NCBI GenBank assembly: GCA_030154385.1
Contig: JASKJZ010000190.1
Coordinates: 1 to 5,594 of the forward strand
Reading direction: 5' to 3'
Length of the DNA stretch: 5,594 nucleotides
From: Clostridiales bacterium
GTDB taxonomy: Bacteria > Bacillota_A > Clostridia > Lachnospirales > Lachnospiraceae
In this document: in pieces, positions 1 through 3,784 of the stretch
How the letters are laid out: each line of letters starts with the position of its first letter
How positions within the stretch are numbered: position 1 is the stretch's first letter
The notes under the pieces: generated by a model
What the model saw: the letters and a program-made list of their open reading frames with translations, nothing else
Databases searched by the model: none
Told to the model about the DNA's origin: nothing
Program-made: the position numbers and the translations under genes

Positions 1-317
1 GTTTTGTAAGCTGGTGTGCCGATCAGTGCGGATATATTGAGGCAGGAGTGATACCAAAGTTTTCTCTGTGTTCCGCAGGTATGGAATGGTTTGAGAGCCG
101 GGGCCAGTTCATGGATGGAAGTTATGTACCTGCAGCAGGAGATATTATTTTCTTTGACTGGGGAAATGATGGAAGCATTGATCATGTGGGAATCGTGGAG
201 AGTGTGGTGGATGGAACGGTCTATACGGTGGAGGGAAACAGTGGAGATAAGGTAGCCAGACGGAGTTATCCGATTGGTTATGAACAGATTGAAGGGTATG
301 GAGTTCTCTTGTATTAA
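1..317 (+). CDS. CHAP-domain cell-wall amidase/endopeptidase, C-terminal part (5' end outside window)
   Basis: The reading frame is open from the first bases (first full codon at position 3) to a TAA at 315-317, giving about 104 C-terminal residues of a longer protein. It starts FVSWCADQCGYIEAG, the sequence that normally follows the catalytic Cys of CHAP peptidases (C-A-x-F-V-S-W), so the nucleophile should lie just upstream of the window. The catalytic His is visible in IDHVGIV and the third catalytic position in VEGNSGD; PAAGDIIFFDW is the typical CHAP beta-strand block between them. CHAP enzymes cleave peptide bonds or amide linkages in peptidoglycan outside the membrane, as autolysins, phage lysins or conjugation-associated hydrolases. 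Any signal peptide or targeting domain is out of view, so which of these applies is unknown. An internal GTG at 48 is not the start because the fold continues upstream of it. The C-terminus looks natural, so the downstream element did not truncate the gene. Confidence 0.88.
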   Translation, partial: FVSWCADQCGYIEAGVIPKFSLCSAGMEWFESRGQFMDGSYVPAAGDIIFFDWGNDGSIDHVGIVESVVDGTVYTVEGNSGDKVARRSYPIGYEQIEGYGVLLY

Positions 318-334
318 TATGATAAAATCTTTTA

Positions 335-411
335 GTGAAGTATCATATTTTGAGCAATCAAAAAGAGCAGTCAGAGATTAAACTCTAATTGCTCTAAATA
401 TGATTCTTCAC
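335..411. repeat. Long imperfect palindrome downstream of the CHAP gene
   Basis: The arms 335-358 and 388-411 are inverted repeats matching at 22 of 24 positions, beginning GTGAAG and closing CTTCAC, with a 29-nt centre. The centre holds a second, separate stem (see the terminator entry), so two mutually exclusive folds are possible. The palindrome ends one nucleotide before the left terminal repeat of the insertion element. It may be the natural end of the CHAP transcription unit or an outer part of the element; the sequence does not decide. Confidence 0.8.
360..395 (-). terminator. Candidate intrinsic terminator reading leftward
   Basis: On the minus strand, AGAGCA (395-390) and AGAG (386-383) pair with CTCT (376-373) and TGCTCT (369-364) around a 6-nt loop. 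This is a 13-position stem with one mismatch and one G-T pair, followed by a short T tract (363-360). This is the form of a Rho-independent terminator for leftward transcription, such as the recombinase-transposase operon whose last stop is at 608. There is no T tract on the plus-strand side, so it is a weaker terminator for the CHAP gene. Confidence 0.55.
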
Positions 412-412
412 G

Positions 413-422
413 ATTGTACCAA
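413..422 (+). repeat. Terminal inverted repeat, low-coordinate (transposase 3') end
   Basis: ATTGTACCAA here is the exact reverse complement of 2890-2899. It lies one nucleotide from the outer palindrome ending at 411. It runs into CAAG (420-423) and GTTC (423-426), tetranucleotides resembling the CAAG/GAAC-type targets described for IS91; that resemblance may be chance. Confidence 0.65.
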
Positions 423-436
423 GTTCGCGGTAACTT
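421..436. repeat. Small subterminal hairpin at low-coordinate end
   Basis: AAGTT and AACTT form a 5-bp stem around the loop CGCGGT. It overlaps the last two bases of the terminal repeat on its inner side, matching the placement of the hairpin at 2876-2889 at the other end. It is a candidate recognition structure for the HUH transposase. Confidence 0.45.
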
Positions 437-607
437 AGCCGATGAGGTATATGGGGATAGTATCTTTTTTCAGAACCTCCAATCTAGGAAAATGGGTGTA
501 AAAACCAAAGAAGCACAGATATGTTTAGCTCAAAAAATATTTTTGGGCATGCTTCGCAGACCTTCCACCAGGAGGTCTTTTGAAAAAAATATGATAAAAG
601 CAAAGAT
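437..607. other. Non-coding low-coordinate end of the element (candidate oriIS region)
   Basis: This stretch downstream of the transposase holds no convincing gene but two clear stem-loops. The first is at 528-548: GCTC plus five A against five T plus GGGC, 3-nt loop, one G-T pair. The second is at 558-578: AGACCTTC against GGAGGTCT, 5-nt loop, one G-T pair, followed by TTTT on the plus strand. In IS91 the replication origin lies downstream of the transposase gene, so these structures are candidates for origin recognition. The second could instead block plus-strand transcription entering the element. Neither has a good T tract on the minus strand. Confidence 0.4.
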
Positions 608-1765
608 TTACCAAGAAGCGGCATAATTCCTTCCAAGCTGTTTCATGGATCTGCATCCACATTCCGGGCAGAGGCAAATATCAAAGTTCCAGACAGCTTT
701 TAATAATTCGGTCATGGATAACCCAATATATCGTCGCTTAAATCTCTGACATCCCTGGAGCTTAAAGATGATTTTCAGATTTTGGGTTTTCATTCGATTA
801 TTCAGAAACCCATAATAGCGGATTTTCTGAAATCCAGATGGCAGCACATGCATCAAAAAGCGGCGAATGAATTCCGTGTTTTGCAGAATGATTTCACGAT
901 TGGGTTCATCTGGCCTTTTCCCCCTTGCAGAAAAGGTTGTTTCTGTCGGTGTGGCGGATAGGATTCTGCTGTTTGATATGGCAATCTTATGTGTGTATTT
1001 TCCCAGGTATTCAATCGCATTGCCAAAACCGTTAAAGGTCTCCTTAATATAGGGACACCAGTCTTTTTCATAAAGATGATTCTTCCATTCCTTCCAGTGG
1101 TAAGAATTCTGAAGTTTCTCACAGGAAGAAGAAAAAGAAAGTTTCCCGCTCCTATGGTATGTTTCTAGAAGTGCGAGATATTTTCCTTTGAATTTATCAC
1201 GCAATACCTTTACCGGAATAAAAAACTTGTTCTTGGATTTTCTAAGCTTCTGGTCTACGGTCAGTCCGCCACCGGAAACAATACAGTGCATATGCACATG
1301 ATAATCCAGTTCTTGGTTCCAAGTGTGAAGAACCTGAATGATACCGGGTGTTGCGCCGAGATACTTCTTATCCTTGGATAATTCCAGAAGTGTTTCGGCG
1401 GAGCATCTGTGCAAAAGGCCATACAGAAGTTCCTGATTGCAATAAATAAGAGGATTTAGTTCATGAGGAAGGGTAAAAACTACGTGGAAGTAGGGAGAAT
1501 CAATGACTTCTGCCCTGCGTTTATCGACCCAGATTTCCTTAAGCACGGCCTGACAATTGGGGCAGTTACGGTTCCGGCAGGAGTTATGGTGGATTTCCAT
1601 ATGTCCGCAGTCCGAACACTGACTGATGTTACACCCAAGTTTTCCGGATTTACAGTTTAAAATGGCATGGGAAGCCTGTGCCTGGACTTCCGACTGGTAA
1701 TGGTGTGAAGCACAATAATCCTTATAAGAGGATTCCCATATCTGCTTGATTTTGTAATTACTCAT
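608..1765 (-). CDS. tnpA: IS91-family HUH/Y2 rolling-circle transposase
   Basis: A 385-residue protein, close to the usual length of IS91-type transposases. The N-terminal zinc-binding domain (about residues 40-75) shows C45, C50, C53, H59/H60, C63, C68 and C71. The catalytic Y2 domain has the metal-binding histidines in DYHVHMHCIVSGGG (H156/H158/H160) and a two-tyrosine motif YLGKYTHK (Y253, Y257), followed by the conserved IAISNSRI. A second cysteine cluster (C364, C366, C369, C371) lies near the C-terminus. By family knowledge, such enzymes nick one strand at the element's origin end, bond to the 5' end through tyrosine and move the element by rolling-circle replication without target duplication. 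The start ATG at 1763-1765 has GGGAGG-like Shine-Dalgarno bases at 1771-1779 and overlaps the end of the recombinase gene by 8 nt, so the two are probably co-transcribed and translationally coupled. No frameshift or missing key residue is seen. Confidence 0.93.
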   Translation of the reverse strand: MSNYKIKQIWESSYKDYCASHHYQSEVQAQASHAILNCKSGKLGCNISQCSDCGHMEIHHNSCRNRNCPNCQAVLKEIWVDKRRAEVIDSPYFHVVFTLPHELNPLIYCNQELLYGLLHRCSAETLLELSKDKKYLGATPGIIQVLHTWNQELDYHVHMHCIVSGGGLTVDQKLRKSKNKFFIPVKVLRDKFKGKYLALLETYHRSGKLSFSSSCEKLQNSYHWKEWKNHLYEKDWCPYIKETFNGFGNAIEYLGKYTHKIAISNSRILSATPTETTFSARGKRPDEPNREIILQNTEFIRRFLMHVLPSGFQKIRYYGFLNNRMKTQNLKIIFKLQGCQRFKRRYIGLSMTELLKAVWNFDICLCPECGCRSMKQLGRNYAASW

Positions 1766-2624
1766 GGAAGCTCCCTCCCATCTGGTCGAAAGGGCTTGTT
1801 ACCGAACCAACGCCGTTGGAAGCCAAATGGACATAAATGGTGGTTGAAAGTAAAGATTTATGACCAAGAAGTTCTTTAATGTTCAGAAGATCGGTTCCGT
1901 TTTCGTAAAGATGAGTACCAAAAGCATGGCGAAATGAATGACAGGTAATACGGTGTTCCCAGCCAAGGCGGTCTTCATGAGCATGGATATGCCGGGAAAG
2001 ATAAAAGGTATCAATCGGGCGTTCAGGGTCGAACTGCTTTGGAAAGAGCCAGCCAGTGGGTCTGCCATAGGAATACCAGTATTTGGTAAGGAGATCAAGT
2101 GCCTTCTGTGAAAGAATGGCATATCGGTCAGAACGGTTCTTGGAATGGGGAATGTAAATGCGCATCTGTTTCCGTTTTATGTGTTCATACCGCATGTGAC
2201 AAACTTCACCGATGCGAAGACCGGAGGAATACATGATAGTGACCATGGTTTTCTGTTTTAGATCAGGCATAGTGGATATGAATTCCCATACTTCATCCAT
2301 GGTAGGCACAAACGGGATAAATGTATCAAACTTACGGAAAGGAAGCTGCGTTGTATCCCATGGCTTGTGCAGGATATAAATCGTAAAAAACTGAAGCTGA
2401 GAAATGGCAGTATTTATAGTACGGTCACTCAGAGATCTGGTATTCTGGAGCCATTTGATATATCCACGAAGCTCCTGCCAAGAAACATCCATGGGATCTT
2501 TGTGAAGAATCTCAGTAAGGTAACCGAGATAAGCCCGAATGTAAGTACAGTAAGATTTTATGGTGTGGCCGGTAAGGCCGCGAAGAGAGAGCATCTCTTG
2601 ATAAGAATTAAAATATTTGTCCAT
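1758..2624 (-). CDS. Tyrosine recombinase/integrase of the IS91-type element
   Basis: A 288-residue XerC/D-like tyrosine recombinase. Residues about 1-90 form the SAM-like core-binding domain (NSYQEMLSLRGLTGHTIKSY). The catalytic domain shows R137 in SSGLRIGEV, K162 in HSKNRSDRY, H229 and R232 in CHSFRHAFGTHL, H255 in LLGHKS and nucleophile Y264 in TTIYVHLA, so the active site is complete. The frame is open upstream to an ATG at 2732, but the ATG at 2622-2624 is preferred. It has AGGAGG at 2632-2637 with 7-nt spacing, and the extra residues (rich in F, S and L) do not belong to the fold. The gene heads the element's operon and its last 8 nt overlap the transposase start. Its role is inferred: it may resolve or integrate transposition intermediates or act at the element's short inverted repeats. 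A tyrosine recombinase beside an IS91-like transposase is known from other members of the family. Confidence 0.92.
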   Translation of the reverse strand: MDKYFNSYQEMLSLRGLTGHTIKSYCTYIRAYLGYLTEILHKDPMDVSWQELRGYIKWLQNTRSLSDRTINTAISQLQFFTIYILHKPWDTTQLPFRKFDTFIPFVPTMDEVWEFISTMPDLKQKTMVTIMYSSGLRIGEVCHMRYEHIKRKQMRIYIPHSKNRSDRYAILSQKALDLLTKYWYSYGRPTGWLFPKQFDPERPIDTFYLSRHIHAHEDRLGWEHRITCHSFRHAFGTHLYENGTDLLNIKELLGHKSLLSTTIYVHLASNGVGSVTSPFDQMGGSFHE

Positions 2625-2744
2625 AATGGAACCTCCTAAAGATGAATGGTTTGTCAAAGTGAGAATCAATTCAAAAAAGGTGGCGGACGAATAAAAAAAT
2701 GAGATATGTAGTTGTTGAATTGAAGAAAACATGATAAATTTAAC

Positions 2745-2825
2745 ATAGTAGCGGTCTGAGTGAAATGTTATAAGTTGTCTTGTGGTGATTCAACAATATA
2801 ACATATGAGCAAAAACTGCTACTAT
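2745..2825. repeat. Nested two-tier stem-loop upstream of the recombinase operon
   Basis: The outer arms ATAGTAGCGGT (2745-2755) and ACTGCTACTAT (2815-2825) pair throughout, with one G-T pair. Inside them ATGTTATA (2765-2772) pairs with TATAACAT (2797-2804), and GTTG (2774-2777) continues with CAAC (2791-2794). On the plus strand the outer 3' arm runs directly into a T tract (2825-2830), the form of an intrinsic terminator or the 3' end of a small RNA. The adjoining 16-bp palindrome TATTTTTTAAAAAATA (2823-2838) overlaps it. Confidence 0.6.
2767..2796 (-). promoter_or_regulatory. Candidate promoter for the recombinase-transposase operon
   Basis: On the minus strand a -35-like TTGTTG (2796-2791) and a -10-like TATAAC (2772-2767) are separated by 18 nt, giving a leader of about 140 nt before the start codon at 2624. 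The elements match the consensus only in part and lie within the nested stem-loop, so expression may depend on DNA or RNA structure. Confidence 0.3.
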
Positions 2826-2875
2826 TTTTTAAAAAATAAACTGGTGGCGAAAATGTATCAAAGGCTACGCTAGCT

Positions 2876-2889
2876 ATCGCGCCAGCGAT
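2876..2889. repeat. Small subterminal hairpin at high-coordinate end
   Basis: ATCGC and GCGAT form a perfect 5-bp stem around the loop GCCA, ending at the base next to the terminal repeat. It mirrors the 5-bp hairpin at 421-436 at the opposite end, which supports both as recognition structures of the element's recombination enzymes. Confidence 0.5.
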
Positions 2890-2899
2890 TTGGTACAAT
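2890..2899 (-). repeat. Terminal inverted repeat, high-coordinate (recombinase 5') end
   Basis: Read on the minus strand this is ATTGTACCAA, identical to 413-422. The plus-strand form TTGGTACAAT contains a TTG-GTA-CAA half-palindrome, which could be a short recombinase core site. One nucleotide separates it from the perfect hairpin beginning at 2901. Confidence 0.65.
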
Positions 2900-2900
2900 T

Positions 2901-2920
2901 GCAAAGGGAGAGCCCTTTGC
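2901..2920. repeat. Perfect hairpin just outside the element
   Basis: GCAAAGGG and CCCTTTGC form an 8-bp perfect stem around the loop AGAG. No T tract follows on either strand, so alone it is not a classical terminator. Its right arm overlaps the -35 element of the acetyltransferase promoter candidate. It may be the target feature next to which the element inserted, or an outer part of the element. Confidence 0.7.
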
Positions 2921-2945
2921 ATTACATAGAAAAACTGTGTAAAAT
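2917..2945 (+). promoter_or_regulatory. Candidate promoter for the GNAT gene
   Basis: TTGCAT (2917-2922) and TAAAAT (2940-2945) are separated by exactly 17 nt, with an AT-rich spacer. The -35 shares only TTG with the consensus, while the -10 is good. It lies outside the element, so the gene need not depend on transcription from it. The -35 sits in the arm of the 2901-2920 hairpin. Confidence 0.45.
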
Positions 2946-2963
2946 AGAAAAAGGAAAATTAAT

Positions 2964-3038
2964 ATGGCTTATAAATTTAGGATTGAAAATGTATTTGAAA
3001 GGAGTTTCTTATATGTACATACGCTGTGCGGAGAATAA
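2964..3038 (+). CDS. Possible 24-residue leader peptide overlapping the GNAT start
   Basis: The ATG at 2964-2966 follows AAGGAAAA (2951-2958) and opens a 24-codon frame (MAYKFRIENVFERSF...LCGE) that ends at a TAA in 3036-3038, inside the GNAT gene in another frame. It covers the GNAT ribosome binding site, so its translation could affect GNAT translation. It could equally be chance or the remnant of a lost gene. I do not recognise the peptide. Confidence 0.2.
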   Translation: MAYKFRIENVFERSFLYVHTLCGE

Positions 3039-3537
3039 GGATTTTGTTGAACTAAAAATTTTTTATGATCGAATGTGTGAAGTTTTAAATGGAAAGGATT
3101 TTCTTCCTGATGGAGATAAAGGAGGATTTCCTGATGAACAAATGATAAAAGATAGTATTAATCAGCATAACCAATTTATTGGGATTGAAAATAATCAAAT
3201 TGTTGCTGCATATATTATGAATCATGAGTGCGATGAAGCATATCGTTCTGTTAGATGGTCTGTAGAAGTAAAAGATAGTGAGATTATGGTTATCCATGCG
3301 TTGCGTGTGCTTCCTGAATATGGAGGACGTGGCTATTCCAAACAATTAGTGCAACATGCAATAAATACAGCCAGAAAGAATAAACAAAAAGTAATTCGTC
3401 TTGATTGTATAGAAGGAAATGAAATTCCTCAAAAAATGTATGTGTCTTTTGGATTTAAATATATTAATACGGTTGAAATTACATATGTTGATATTGGCGT
3501 TCCAAGAAAATTTCTTTTGTATGAACTTGTATTATGA
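3013..3537 (+). CDS. GNAT-family N-acetyltransferase
   Basis: A 174-residue protein of normal single-domain GNAT length. The acetyl-CoA binding motif A is visible at residues about 95-118: IHALRVLPEYGGRGYSKQLV, with the R/Q-x-x-G-x-G/A-type pyrophosphate loop as GGRGYS. The following NKQKVIRLDC strand and NEIPQKMYVSFGFKYI segment correspond to motif B, where an aromatic residue and GF are usual. Such enzymes transfer an acetyl group from acetyl-CoA to an amine in the cytoplasm; the substrate (peptide, protein N-terminus, drug or small amine) cannot be read from the sequence. The frame is open upstream to 2890, but the ATG at 3013 is chosen because AAAGGAG (2998-3004) sits 8 nt before it, and upstream residues would run into the element's terminal repeat. 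Base composition is clearly more AT-rich than the CHAP gene or the element, suggesting separate acquisition. It lies just outside the recombinase end of the element. Confidence 0.9.
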   Translation: MYIRCAENKDFVELKIFYDRMCEVLNGKDFLPDGDKGGFPDEQMIKDSINQHNQFIGIENNQIVAAYIMNHECDEAYRSVRWSVEVKDSEIMVIHALRVLPEYGGRGYSKQLVQHAINTARKNKQKVIRLDCIEGNEIPQKMYVSFGFKYINTVEITYVDIGVPRKFLLYELVL

Positions 3538-3784
3538 TTCAATATTAAATTTCCCTATGCTGAAACAGTGGATTTCCCTATCTTATCAGAGTCTTTTGTG
3601 GTAAAATAAATATTTTTCATTATTAAAAAATCTGTATTAATGTTGATTTCAAGTTATTATGCTATGCAATATGAATAGGATAGATAATATTTTTTGTTTG
3701 AAATTATTATTGACAAAACAATAAAATTAATTAAAAATAATATTAAATATTCCAATTAAATAGCTTAAAATTAAGGAGGAAAAA
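3538..3784. other. AT-rich intergenic region between GNAT and alpha-galactosidase genes
   Basis: No gene is seen. ATTTCCCTAT occurs twice as a direct repeat (3549-3558 and 3572-3581; 23-nt period). No convincing intrinsic terminator follows the GNAT stop; only a weak ATTTTT/AAAAAT stem (3612-3631) is present. The right half contains the promoter/operator candidate described separately. I saw no clear catabolite-responsive element. Confidence 0.5.
3707..3743 (+). promoter_or_regulatory. Promoter/operator candidate for the alpha-galactosidase gene
   Basis: A perfect -35 TTGACA (3710-3715) is followed by only poor -10 candidates: AAAAAT at 17-nt spacing (3733-3738) or TAATAT (3738-3743) at too long a spacing. 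The -35 lies inside an inverted repeat TTATTG-ACAAAA-CAATAA (3707-3724), a plausible operator. A perfect -35 with a weak -10 inside a palindrome fits a regulated promoter, but no regulator gene is in the window to test this. Confidence 0.4.

Larger units (their letters stand above)
2625..2889. other. Non-coding high-coordinate end of the element (leader and candidate terIS region)
   Basis: The interval between the recombinase start and the terminal repeat carries no convincing gene but is rich in inverted repeats. TCAATTCAA (2666-2674) faces TTGAATTGA (2715-2723). A large nested stem-loop covers 2745-2825, and a 16-bp A/T palindrome lies at 2823-2838. GGTGGCG occurs twice in direct orientation (2679-2685 and 2843-2849). 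It probably holds the operon promoter, a structured 5' leader and the end recognised as terIS. Confidence 0.45.
413..2899 (-). mobile_element. IS91-type rolling-circle insertion element carrying a tyrosine recombinase
   Basis: Two minus-strand genes, a tyrosine recombinase and an HUH/Y2 transposase, are bracketed by an inverted 10-bp repeat (ATTGTACCAA) about 2.5 kb apart. Nothing else occupies the interval. The match continues loosely inward: TCGC follows at both ends with a 1-nt offset, and GGCTA lies further in at both. I see no target-site duplication outside the repeats, which fits IS91-family elements, known not to duplicate their target. By analogy with IS91, the end downstream of the transposase (low coordinates) would be the replication origin (oriIS) and the end upstream of the genes (high coordinates) the terminator (terIS). 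The exact ends are inferred from the repeat; if the outer hairpins belong to the element, it would span about 335-2920. Both genes look intact, so the element could still be active. Confidence 0.75.

Noticed and set aside
1..317. CHAP gene disrupted by the insertion
   Set aside because: The domain is complete to a natural stop codon; only the window edge cuts the gene.
414..626. Plus-strand 70-codon reading frame at the low end of the element
   Set aside because: It starts at a TTG within the terminal repeat without a ribosome binding site, overlaps the transposase 3' end and resembles no protein family I know.
853..1122. Minus-strand 89-codon frame inside the transposase gene, and similar frames at 867-1052, 1463-1660, 1883-2122 and 2367-2639
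   Set aside because: These are shadows of the transposase and recombinase genes, without start signals or recognisable domains.
2625..2732. 36-codon N-terminal extension of the recombinase from the ATG at 2732
   Set aside because: No ribosome binding site precedes 2732, whereas 2624 has a well-placed AGGAGG and gives the normal protein length.
413..2899. Target-site duplication flanking the element
   Set aside because: Bases directly outside the two repeats do not match, as expected for IS91-type insertion.
2740..2922. Minus-strand 60-codon frame across the high end of the element
   Set aside because: It spans the terminal repeat and nested stem-loop, has no good start signal and has a low-complexity composition.
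2890..3012. 41-codon N-terminal extension of the GNAT protein
   Set aside because: It would begin at a TTG in the element's terminal repeat; the ATG at 3013 has an RBS and begins directly at the GNAT fold.
3549..3581. Twofold ATTTCCCTAT repeat as a CRISPR-like or regulatory array
   Set aside because: There are only two copies, too few and too short for an array, and no associated genes; it is recorded only as a minor direct repeat.
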